The position numbers and the translations under genes are program-made. A stretch of DNA of 64,000 bases. Origin: Anisakis pegreffii. Its lineage: Eukaryota > Nematoda > Chromadorea > Rhabditida > Anisakidae. Shown one piece after another: positions 27,420 through 38,521 of this stretch. Within the stretch, counting starts at the first letter, position 1, and the number at the start of each line of letters is the position of its first letter. The notes under the pieces were generated by a model, which made no database searches, was not told the DNA's origin, and saw nothing but the letters and a program-made list of their open reading frames with translations. The stretch covers positions 97,240 to 161,239 of the forward strand of contig JAPYMA010000049.1 in NCBI GenBank assembly GCA_035041965.1. Reading direction: 5' to 3'.

Positions 27420-30400
27420 TAGTTAGGATCGATGAATTGAAAATGGATTCCGAGTTTAAATTTCGCATGAGTGAACAAAATTCATTCAGCACATAGACGT
27501 AGAATTGTGAGAAATCAATTACTTGGTATGATTCATATATCAGCTACACAACAATCGTTATGAACAAAATTGACTTATGCATTCTTATTTTCCAGTCATT
27601 GTATCTCGTAGCAAAGCACTTGAATGAACGGAAAAGATATTCAACTAAAATTGGAAGTACTTCGATCTCATAGTTAATGCATTTTTGACAAACTGGTAAG
27701 AAAGGGCTGAGGAACTAACAAATTTGGCATTGATATGGATTATGAGTTCGTTACTCGATGTTTTGTTATACAGCTCGATCATGAAGTAGCAAAACTATAT
27801 TTATGATACAACGTAATAATTGCAATTCTATCGTAGTATCGTTTATTAATATAATATAATATGTATATTTTCTTTATAATACTCTGAATGTAACATTCGG
27901 TGCAAATACCTACAACTCAAATGCTCATCTTTTTGATGTATACCTTTTTCTTACGCTTTTATTCAACTCTTGCAGTTTTTGTTCTGCTTGATTTATCCGT
28001 CAGACGGTTTACTTTCGATGTTTTCAGTTAAGCTCTCAGTCTGTGATCTTCTCATTCTTCTTCATATGAGGATTTTTTCACTTGAACATAAAATATGAAT
28101 GGGGTTTTATCGCTGCATGTAGCCAGTCTTCATTGTGTTTGATATGTTCAAATCGTGCGCAAAGATATTGAGACAGGTAGAATGTGTAAATTTCATTGAC
28201 GCTCTGTTTTGTGAGTATTGATGAATTAATCTTAAAAAGAATTTTATTTTTACCGATAACTCCGTTCTGTTTTCGTTTCTTGTATTATGCCTTCTGTTCT
28301 CCTGTGTTCAATAATTGTGAATGTCAACTGGTGATTATGAATTATTGGAATGGTACTGTTGGATGGCTGAGCATCACCCAGTAATCGAAGCACAAGCTTT
28401 TGTTCTGGCACTGAAACTTTTTACGATCAAATGATGAGATGCGAAGAAAACGCAACAAGTTTTGAAATTCATTTCAGTCGATCCAAAAACATCATTATTC
28501 AAATTGCTATTAGCTGATTTGCACCTTTGCAAAAATAAATGATCATTTCGGTATTTCATGCTCCATATTGAAAATTCATTTGTATGTATATAAGTATGAG
28601 AGTTATCTTTTACGGTTGATTTTTTGTAGTTATATTATATGAATATGTGTTATGGATAAACAATGCAACGGATCAACGAAACAACCTCATAATGTTTCAT
28701 TTCCATTTCGATTCATCTGAATACAGTTTAATGAAAGCCATAATTGCCTGATGTGCAAGCTGAAATTGAACACATCACGATAAATTAATTCATGTGCCAT
28801 CTTCGAAAAGAAGAGAACATTTACGAGCGATACAGCAAAACTATCATTCAGAGCGAAAAAGAAGCCTTGTCAAAAAATCATTGAAAGTAAAGTTAAACGA
28901 TTCGGAATAAGATTAATGTGTTTGAAAATCTTCCTTCCAAAATTCTGTCTCAAAACGAAAAGCTCACGTTTTCTCTTAGAAATAATGCATCAACCAGAAG
29001 TGCATTATCTTTAGCGGATGAACTTGTTGTCAAAAGCGTTTTGAGTGCAAATTCTAAGAAAATCAAAAAAAAAATAATAGAAATGAATGATCTGACAAAA
29101 CCAAAAGCAGTCTTTTGAAGGTGCTCCAAAGGAGTTATCATCTGAATCTCAGTTTGGTATGCTCTATCTCCAAGAACGTCGTTAGTTATAGAACCAATTA
29201 TGGAGACTAGCGAAAATTCGAGCAAAAATTTTGCTCGGCTCATAAATTCAAAAGCATCGGGTGAGCAAACCAAAAATTGGTAAGCAGGAGCATTTACAAC
29301 ACACGAGCAAATTTCATTTCACACTCATGAGCAATGAGCCGACTGCACATTTTTTGTCGAGCAGGCATCACCGCATAATGCGACCTTCACGTCTCTTGAT
29401 CACTACTCAGTGTTTGATGGAAAACATTTGATTAAGGGCGAGATTAGTATCAGGCTAAAATGAAGTGTAGAAAAAGTTCAGGTACAAGCTTGTTCGACGG
29501 ATAATCGAATTTCACATGATCAATGATAAAGGTTCATGAGCATGCGTGCAGAGTTCAAGTGAAAATTTTACTCTATTCTTACTCTTCAGAATAGTGATGC
29601 CTCTATTGCACGTTTTTGAAGGCTGTTCTATTCTATTCGATTCTTCTCCAAAAACGACTCTGTTCTATTCTATCCTGTGCGTTCCTGGTTTGAGAACTGT
29701 TCTATTCTATTCCTTGGAACGGAGCAGGAATAGAACAGGAATAGAATAGTTTAACTGAAATAGAGACTTCACTCCTTCAGAATATGTTAACGGGCCGAAA
29801 ATCGCTGAGCATGAATAGCTCAAAAATTTTCCTTTGCTTTTGTGCATTAAATGAGTAGCACCCTATTTTCGATCATTGAAGATAACCTGATGATAACCTA
29901 ATGACTCATCTTCAGTTGCTTAGTGTTTATTCATAACCAAATATGGCACATCACTAATACAAACATCGATAAGAATTGATAGCTACATGGTAAACGATTG
30001 CACTGTTCAATGATAAAACACCCACTTCGTTGCGTGCGTATATTCCCAAAAACGAAACATCATCCATTTGTACGTTATAACGCTTGAACTAAAATCTTGT
30101 GAACTTTCTAATCATTCTTCCAAAAAGCAACCTTAAACCCATGAATAGAAAGTTTTGAATATATTATTTTGTTTCAGATGTTTTGTTAATTTTCATTGTT
30201 TGCGGTCATTTTAGGCAGTGTGCGAATGTGTTTATTTAGCAGCACATCTCATTCGAATTTTAACATTATTATCACTTGTCGTCATTAACTGTCATCATTT
30301 TCAGATCATTTGAACTCCTGGATTTATATGAATTCATTTACAATTGACTTTCACTTAGCCAACTTACTAGATTAAATCTATTTTATGCGCAGATTTGTCT

Positions 30401-30454
30401 CATTTGAGATACAAATTTTGGTTTTTTGCCCTCCATGATTTTCAGATTTTAATT
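27420..30454. other. Intergenic region between semaphorin and the MARVEL cluster
   Basis: No exon recognised. It includes a local repeat cluster at about 29620-29750 made of CTGTTCTATTCTAT words, listed separately. Confidence 0.45.
29620..29752. repeat. Short tandem motif with fold-back end
   Basis: CTGTTCTATTCTAT occurs three times at about 38-bp spacing (near 29622, 29660, 29698). The third is followed by the inverted form (GGAATAGAACAG, GAATAGAATAG), so the right part can fold into a hairpin. Confidence 0.7.
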
Positions 30455-31407
30455 ATGGCACTAAACATCGGTCGATTCTGTGCATTACCAAATATTCTAA
30501 AGATCTTCCAACTGGTAATGATAAGACCTCAGTATTTCTTCCATATATATTTCAGTAATCGAAGCATAAGGCTTCATATTCGATCGAAATTTCAGATCAC
30601 TGAACTCAGTGACTCAAACGAAAGTGATTTGATCTGACTTTTTGTACAGAATAATCACTTTTGGATTTCGAAAATATGTTGACAAAACAATTTGGTGCCA
30701 TTCTCAGATAATTACCATCGCAATAATGATAAGTGTCGGACTGGCTGCATACAAACCACCTGGCACAGAATTCGTTTGGTTCACGACATCATTCACGTTA
30801 ATTATTGGTTGTATCACGATTCTCTTGTTCGCACTGGGAATCGAAAATTTAATCATTCCAACTTCATGTTTCACGTGGCCAATCTTTGTGAGTCGTTTTT
30901 GTTTGTTTGACGTAGATTGTTCATGAAACGAAATTAGTTGTGAATCTTTGCTGTTTCAGGAAGCTGTGTATTCAGTATTGGCTTCAATTTTATACTTTGT
31001 ATCATTATGGCTGTGCATTAATGGTGCGGACTTCAATGACAATCCAACACCATTCACTACTGCCTCCGTTAGTCGAAAATTCATGCGAGCATCTTAGAAG
31101 AAATGATTTGATCTTGTACATATTCTGGTCTTTGGAAGGAGTCCTCAACTGAATCATTTCTGTGAATGAAAAGAAATACATACTTCATGACTGTTATTGA
31201 AGTTCATGAGATGCTGATTTTTTGTTTCAGTTTTTCTGCTTTGGTAATTTCATTGCCTTTGGTTTCAACAGTATTCTTTTTCTAAGAATTTTCATCACCG
31301 AACGTCGATATCAAGGTTGGTCAATTACTTTGGTTTCAATATGATACAACCAACAAATTTCAGAGAGAGTTTTTTTTTGGAGACGTGAAAATGCCATTTC
31401 TAAATAA
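30455..31407 (+). CDS. MARVEL-type four-helix membrane protein, paralogue 1
   Basis: Small integral membrane protein, 158 residues, five exons in phase: 30455-30514, 30708-30887, 30960-31067, 31231-31315 and 31364-31407. It has four hydrophobic helices: about residues 18-36 (LIITIAIMISVGLAAY), 45-67, 79-101 (EAVYSVLASILYFVSLWLCI) and 117-138 (FFCFGNFIAFGFNSILFL). The short N-terminus LPNILKIFQL leads into helix 1, as is typical of MARVEL/CMTM-like proteins, which work in vesicle trafficking and membrane apposition. The tail is short and basic (TERRYQERVFFWRRENAISK). The ATG lies 9 bases after an acceptor (TTTTCAG). The donor at 31067 was chosen because reading through meets a stop at 31095 and GTTAGT restores phase. 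The MARVEL assignment rests on topology and motif, not an alignment. Confidence 0.8.
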
Positions 31408-32563
31408 ATCGGACATACAATTCATATTTCTCATTTATGTTTTCAATGATTCAAAAAACTGTACAAACCACATTGCTTCTCAATAATCGATTATTGCTCT
31501 TCTCCGAGACATCGCAGCTTTGAAGCTCATTATTTATTTACCATAAATTTGATGCTCTCTTGTTTCATATATAGATCAATAAATGGATTTGCTCTCAGAT
31601 GGAGCGACAAATATTCAGACGTCCGGAATGCCTAGCTATGGAAGCCCATAAGTGCCGTATAAATAAGATTGATATGTTACAATTTTATGAAACTGAATAA
31701 TATGCATTTTATTGTGCTAATAGTTGCAGATGCGATATGTTTTTGAATTATGATAAAATTTTTCTCAGTACTGTTTATTGTCCACTTTGATGCATAGGAT
31801 CGAAATGGTTCGTTGAACCATCTGACATACCTACCTCCTTGTTTATTTTTGCTGAACAACGAATGATAGTTCATGCCTTTCCGTTAATTTATTTTGGATA
31901 TTATTATATTTTCACTAAGTTAGCACATTGCTCAGTTAGATGCCTTGAAACGCTTAAGGCTTTTCCCGATTTAGAAATTTAAGCCAACCTCATCTCCTCT
32001 TTTCCCCCTATTTCTAGAGCCTTACTCCTCAAAAACACTTTTCGATTTCAAAGGAACCTTCGCTAAATTTGAACTTTTCATAAAGTCTTCTTTAAAGGGT
32101 CACTGGGTTAGATTAATTTTTCGGCTGAAGATGTCTTTGTGTTTAGTTCTATTATTAGACGATGTTATGCACGCTTTAAATGGTACGAATCTGCAGCCTA
32201 ATTTTTTCTCGATGAACTTTCGTAGAAGATATTTGCAGTGAAATAGACACATTATGGAGGATGAGTTCACTAAAAGTTCGAAATGTTAAAGTCGTTTACA
32301 CACTACAATGCTTCGAATGCAGAAACAAGTTGACTGATTCTTAGAATAATTTGTTCATACAAAGTTTCAAATAGTTTGTTTTTAGACCAATTTTTTAAAG
32401 GTTGCAACCTGCGATTCTAAGAATTTTGTTATTTTTTCCATGCAAATACTTGCCATTCTGATGTATGTTTCTTGTTATTAAGCTCAATATTGATTATGCC
32501 AAACGAACTAACAATATCACTGAACACTCAGTAACAAGCATAATGAATTTTCAGTGGACGAGG
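31408..32563. other. Spacer between MARVEL-type genes 1 and 2
   Basis: No coding exon seen; it ends in the TTTTCAG acceptor 9 bases before the next ATG. Confidence 0.45.
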
Positions 32564-34162
32564 ATGGAAAATTTCGTCAATAGTAGCAATATACTTCGTT
32601 TATTCGCAATGGTCAGTACCTTTAGTTTCGGTTCTAGCGTTTTGCTCATCATAGTTTAATTTTATTGTCATATTAATTGCTACTTTACTTTTCAACTGAG
32701 TCATTACAGATAGGCTCAATTATGCTGATAATAAGCCTGGCAGTTGCTCATCCAATACGAGGCGTTGGATTGTCTTTGTTCATAGCAATTTTCTCAGCGC
32801 TCATCTCGACGTGTACCCTAGCTCTAATGGTTTCGAATCTTCAGCATAAATTCGCCTCATTTTCATTGCTACGAATTATCGCTAACAATGAATCATTACG
32901 ATGGAGTCACATTGTGAGTGCCATACACACTCAGCCTAATCCATGGATTGATATTTTTCCATTTCAAACTTTCTGCTCATTTTTATCAAACAACAGATTA
33001 GACTGATGGGTGCAAAGAGTAGGTGCTCTACTGATGTGAACACCTCTGAAGCATACAAGGTGTGTATTCGACTCCTCGTCGGTCCAACATCTTCTTTGAA
33101 TTTCGATGCGAATATTGGAAAATAGAGGAGTACAAGAGGACGGCTCAACTATGAGCATTATCACAAATCTATTGAATAGAATTAAACACTTTATTACTTG
33201 CATGAAATGACACGATTTCAAACCATTTCAGAAGTAAATGAAACCCATGATATTCTCGCCTTTATATTGCATATTGTTACTGTTGCGTTGTTACTGTTGT
33301 TACTGCTACTGTCGCCTTTATATTGCATATTGTTACTGTTGCGTTTATTTTCTCTGCAATATACATGAGCTTTTAAAAACTTTCGCTACGAACTGAAAGG
33401 TTAACATAGTTTTTTTTGTGCTCAGGAGTTCTTCTACTCTACGGTGTTATGCAGTTTTAACTTCATTGGTTTCATTCTCAATTGGACGTTATCTAATGCC
33501 ATGATCGTACACTTAGCATATACCACTTCACTCGTAAGTTGTTATAAATTTTCAGAATAAAGAATTCATTATCTTATATCACATTTCATCCGATTAATAC
33601 TATGAACCATAAATAGATGCATGATGATTATATGAATGTGGGTGGCCTTTCATATTGCACCAATCCAAACGAATGCCGTCAGATGTTTTTTTTTTCATAA
33701 ACTGTACTCGTTCAAAAATACTGTTTAGCCCAGCAGTGAAAACTTTCTGACACTGCCAACACATTGCGAGCTACAATCAATTGATTTGTACTGGGTGATT
33801 TGATGCTGTGGATTGGTTTCGAACCACTTGAGCAGAACTGAGTTTGTTTCGACTCCAATGCATCTGGGACGTGAGAATTTGCACAAATGGGGTAGCCAGA
33901 GCAATACTGATGGCAAATCTCATGCCTAAATCACTTTGAAAGATTGCATAGAAGCTTGTGTCATTCAGCTGCTATCTTTTGAACTTTATATAATATGTTC
34001 TCGGTCATTATTGACGACTAATTTCAGCTGTTGTCATTCCTACTTGTGATCATCTATGGTGTGTTGGCATGTACAGCATTGCGAATGGATGATGGCACTA
34101 AATCCGAGAGAACCACTTTGCATCCGGACGTAACAGTTGCTGCTGACTACCAGCAGTTCTGA
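32564..34162 (+). CDS. MARVEL-type four-helix membrane protein, paralogue 2
   Basis: 164 residues from four exons joined in phase 0: 32564-32611, 32710-32913, 33426-33533 and 34028-34162. N-terminus MENFVNSSNILRLFAM aligns with MALNIGRFCALPNILKIFQL of paralogue 1, and introns 1, 2 and 3 fall at equivalent places (after the first short exon, before E-F-F-Y/E-A-V-Y in helix 3, and after a 36-codon exon). Four hydrophobic segments: IGSIMLIISLAVA, GLSLFIAIFSALISTCTLAL, EFFYSTVLCSFNFIGFIL and LLSFLLVIIYGVLACTAL. The cytoplasmic tail ends in DYQQF. The ATG at 32564 sits 9 bases after TTTTCAG; an upstream in-frame ATG at 32543 lies inside the presumed outron and was not chosen. Intron 2 contains an exact 34-bp duplication (33256-33345). 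Confidence 0.8.
33256..33345. repeat. 34-bp direct duplication in an intron
   Basis: A 34-base run beginning TCGCCTTTATATTGCATATT occurs twice, starting near 33256 and 33312, 56 bp apart, joined by TTACTG/GTTACTGCTACTG-like short repeats. A recent local duplication inside intron 2 of the second MARVEL-type gene. Confidence 0.9.
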
Positions 34163-36045
34163 AGCAGAAAATGAATGCAGTACAAACATCATTCTATATA
34201 TCCGAATCTCATATATACCATCCATCATAAATTGGCTCTGTTTCCATATTCATTCACTTCATTTCTTTGTTCACACCGACGTCAGTCTTACAGAATCGCA
34301 AAATAATTTCTTCCATGCAACAAAAAAACCATTGATATTCTAAGACTGTGCGCTCCAGCAGTTGCAAAAATGATTCAGCTGACTCATGCATTTCTAGATG
34401 AACTCTCGTTGGTTGTTGAAAATGTTTTCTGATGAAATCGTTATCAAAATAAATGTTTTTCGCATTATCTCGCTACACCTTAGCTTGATATGAATGACGA
34501 TATGTTATAACCACAATAATTTTTCTTGACAATACTCTCAATGAATAAATGCAATCATATTCTTTAAATTATGAGTTTCGTCGTCATTTTCTTTGGCACA
34601 TTTGGGTCAAGTGTAATCGATGAAAGTTTGGGAATCATTTTCACACAATATTCTAGATCATCTAGGGGCACTCAGAAATATCTACCGATAACCCGGAAAA
34701 TATACAATTTTCAACGGTTGAAGTCATATTTTTATCATAAAACATTACGACGTGTTGGTGATTGATGGGTGTACTGATTACTCTGAGCCTACCTCGCCTG
34801 AAACACTCGCTTCAGTTTTGAGCTTAAACTCAGTACACGTCAGTCGTGAGCTCAGCAGTTCACTGTAATTGTAATCCCGGCACTGTACTGGTCAGTGATA
34901 ACATCACGGTGATAGACCTATCCAATGTTACAACCCAGTCAGTACTAAACGATCATATCGAGAAATAAATTGGCTCAACTATTTAGAATCAGCGTGAAAA
35001 GTTGATCAGGAATTAATTAATCGTAAGCAATTCATTCAATCATTCCGGACACTATGCAGAGAATTGTTAAAACCGTAATGCCAAATTTATCTGATAATGA
35101 GTTAATAGCTCGAACATGAATGACTCCATGGAAAATGGGATTATATTTTGGAATCAGTATGGAAGAAGATCGAAAACTGATTCTAAAAATACAACCAACA
35201 AAATGTATAGCGTTATGTTACAGCATTTGATCGTTAATCATCAACATGTTCATTCATCAATATACACTTCACGTAATATGAATGAACTCTCCAAAATCAC
35301 CTATACCTTTTGTCATGCAGTGAACTGGACTGTTATTAAACCACTGGTAAAACTCAATTTCATCTTGTGAATTCACGAAATGAATTCACTTTGGTATTCA
35401 GTTTATCAATGGCACTCGCTTCATATGCACATGTTATTTTCAGCTCGAGATCTGAAGTTTGAATGTCTGTTTCAATCGTAATTTGAAGCATCGGATGAAA
35501 TCTGTTTACAAATTTGTCTTTTTTGTTCTAAATTTCTGAAAATGTGGGAAATTTATTTATAGAATTCATAGTCTACCCCGTGTTTTGCCTTCAAAAAGCG
35601 CTACCATTCACTGAATATGAATAAATTGTTTTAGCTATAAAAGGAAAGTGACAATGACAACATTAACTTTGGTCATACGATAGCGATTGAGATAACAGCT
35701 TTTGATAAAGAGCAGATATCCTTCGTTTGCTAGACAAATTGATAACAAAGGCTGTTGGTTGTTGTTTATTTGGCCACAGAGCCTATCCGGTTTATTCTTT
35801 TGCCTTTTCCCTCAAAAGTTGTTGCATGAATTCCTGCTATCGCTTTTGATGTCACTCAAATGAGAACGCTCTCCACAGTTTCTGCTGGAGAATTGATTAG
35901 TTGTTTATGATTTGAATCGCGCTGTGTTGTAGCGTTATCAAAATGATAAGGACAGTTCGTCATCATCCAATGTTGACTATGAGCAGATGTTACGTTTCGT
36001 TGTTGTGACTGGTCACATTTGAGTGCAACACAACCTCTTTCAGTG
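34163..36045. other. Spacer between MARVEL-type genes 2 and 3
   Basis: No exon recognised. AATAAA-like poly(A) signal candidates follow gene 2 (near 34450 and 34540). Confidence 0.45.
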
Positions 36046-38411
36046 ATGGGCTCAGACACATTTTTCAGTTTCCCTTATGTGTTTAAGCTTCTTCAATCCG
36101 TAAGTTTCGATTAACTCGATTGCACAACAATTTATTTTCTGACAATGAGCCTTATTCATACTCTTTGCCACTGATTTTGAAATTAGTGCATTTTAAGACT
36201 CCATAAAGAAGTGAAAGTTGATCTTTGGGTCGTTGCAACATAAAAGTGATCTGGAAAACTTACCACAGTGGTTTTGAGATATTTTCTTAAGATTCGAAGA
36301 TTTATAGAAATGTGATAGCTTAAGAGGGTTAAACTGTGAAAGATATTTTAGGTGAATGCGGTAATACTGATTATTTGCATTGGATTAGCAGAGCCTGTCC
36401 CCAGCAACGGAGTTGTATGGTTTATCATCATATCATCACTCACTGTCAGTGTTACGGCGACGATAATTTCGGTGTTAGGTGTTCAAGATCAGTTCCTCAG
36501 TTCACTCTGTAATAATGGAATTACGTGGGAAATCCTTGTTAGTTCGCTGTTTTTTTTTCTTAATTGAACATTTCATTTCACATTGTTAATTCATGAAGAC
36601 TGGCTGTCATGTTTGGATTATTTGCATGCAGCACCATGATACGCAGTATTACCTTGCATGTTGATTATCTTTCATGCAGTGTGCAAACCTTTCGATCAGA
36701 CCTATAATACTGCTAGTTTAATTCGTCTCTGCGTATGTTCCCTAAAGATTTCCGCTATTGTTTTGCTGAATTAAGTGCCTGTGAGCCCTAAAAATTCACG
36801 AGAAGTTGCATAAAATGGCATTATCAAGCTGACGTCATTTTATACGCTCACATTTCTTAGGTAAAGCTGTTACTTTTATTATTCACTTTCAGCATCATGT
36901 GTTGATTCTAGAAAGCTTGAATTTTCTCCACCTGAAGTGATGCATTCGTTGTCATCGGGTATTCTCAAAATGATTGCCAAAATTCTGCGAGAGACGTCTT
37001 TACGAAGCAAGCCTAAAAATTTTAAGTTTTTGGTATATAGTGGGCAGTTCACAGTGACCTTGCAAGAAAGAGCAAGCCCGTTCGTACTTGCTGTGAGATC
37101 TACAGAATAGATTTTGATTGCTACGTATTAACCTGTGCAAAATGCTCAAAACAGTTAATTTTATACTTCTTGTTGGTTTTGAAATTCGTTTTTTTTTCTG
37201 ATGGCTGGAGCTTAAGATATTTGAAGCGTTCATTTATGACGACCACCATTCCAGCTTGATCAGATGCCAAATGTTTCAGGAATTGATTTACTCATTTGTT
37301 TTCACGATCTTATCTGCTGTGAGCGTATGGCTTTGCTTCAGCTTCATTCAGTTGGTAGTCAAAGGTCCCTCTGGCGGTTATGTGGCTGGTGGGGTATGTA
37401 ATTAATCGTATTTCGAGAATGCTTTTCAGCATTTTTAACGAACCTTAATCATTGCCTTAGCATGGCGAACCCTTTAAACTTTATCGTATCGCATGACTTG
37501 TATTATTAAAAGCCTTGTGACCGGACATTTCTGCCTACTATCAAAATCTACTCCAGGCAAATTCTTTAGTAGAGGATTTCTTCTGAATCAACTCCTTTGT
37601 CATATCAATTCCAAGCATTTTTGCTAAACACTTTGTTCAAAGATTATCCAATCGCATATTCATTTTTATTGCTTCCATATGATCAATGAACGAAAGATTT
37701 TCAGATGTTTATGCTGCTACATATGGCACTTTATGCAATTCCAGCATTTTTGCTGTTCGATAAAATACAGGTATAGAGATTGATGGCTCGTAATCACTTG
37801 ATCTCTTAAAGTATTTAAGGCTACTATTCATGAAAACATTTTGACGCGTCTATTTTGACGCGTTAAATGATTTTCTGTTTACAGTGGACTTCTAAAATCG
37901 AGCCGTGAATGAACTTGAATCAGAGAAGTCTGTTGAATGCTCTCAGTTTATAGCACTAGTACAATTATTATCTCCTGCTGAGAATAAGAAAATAAATAAG
38001 TAATAATCATTTTGAAAAAATTAAATGACCAACACATGAAATTTTTTGTTGTCATGAGAAGTGAATGAGGAATACTGCGATTTGCGATCTGATAAGAGAA
38101 TTGTAGTTGAGTACTGGAAAAAGCTTGTTACTTGAGTGATTTGGTTTTACTGCATCGATTTTAAGACGCATCATTACGACTGATATGAGCTGCATTGATA
38201 TCACGCATCTAAAATATAGTATTCGAGTTTAACTGATACTAAACAGGTATGAGTTCAATTATTTGCATCAAGCCAGATCTGTTATATCACTTCGTGAGCA
38301 TTTGTTAATTAAATGATTCAGGTTTCTCAGCGGGATCCGTTCGAGCCATTGATGGGAGGAACACGCTCGCAGGATCCGTTTCAAGAGACACCTTATCAAT
38401 CTCAGGCATAG
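36046..38411 (+). CDS. MARVEL-type four-helix membrane protein, paralogue 3, with DPF-motif tail
   Basis: 169 residues, five exons in phase 0: 36046-36099, 36352-36537, 37280-37393, 37705-37770 and 38322-38411. The N-terminus MGSDTFFSFPYVFKLLQS matches the short first exon of the two paralogues. The four helices are NAVILIICIGLA, GVVWFIIISSLTVSVTATII, ELIYSFVFTILSAVSVWLCF and MFMLLHMALYAIPAFLLF. The cytoplasmic tail is polar and holds two Asp-Pro-Phe tripeptides (RDPFEPL and QDPFQETPY), the class of motif bound by the AP-2 alpha appendage; paralogues 1 and 2 lack them. The ATG is 2 bases after a CTTTCAG acceptor. A canonical AATAAA lies at 38516-38521, about 105 bp past the stop. Confidence 0.8.
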
Positions 38412-38515
38412 TACCCTATCCTGTCTGTCCACACAGCGATTATCCTTCATGATGACTTCTTCGGAATGTGCGAAATATCCGTTTTCATTTTTTGACTGTA
38501 TTTTGTGACCATCTC

Positions 38516-38521
38516 AATAAA
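38516..38521 (+). promoter_or_regulatory. Poly(A) signal AATAAA
   Basis: Canonical hexamer about 105 bp after the stop of the third MARVEL-type gene; the only signal position near that 3' end that I would assign. Confidence 0.6.

Noticed and set aside
28918..29273. Overlapping frames on both strands
   Set aside because: No family similarity and low-complexity Lys/Asn or Phe/Ile composition; likely chance.
30960..31097. Stop codon ending MARVEL-type gene 1 at 31095
   Set aside because: A GTTAGT donor at 31068 bypasses it in phase and adds the expected fourth helix; both paralogues have a third exon of matching length.
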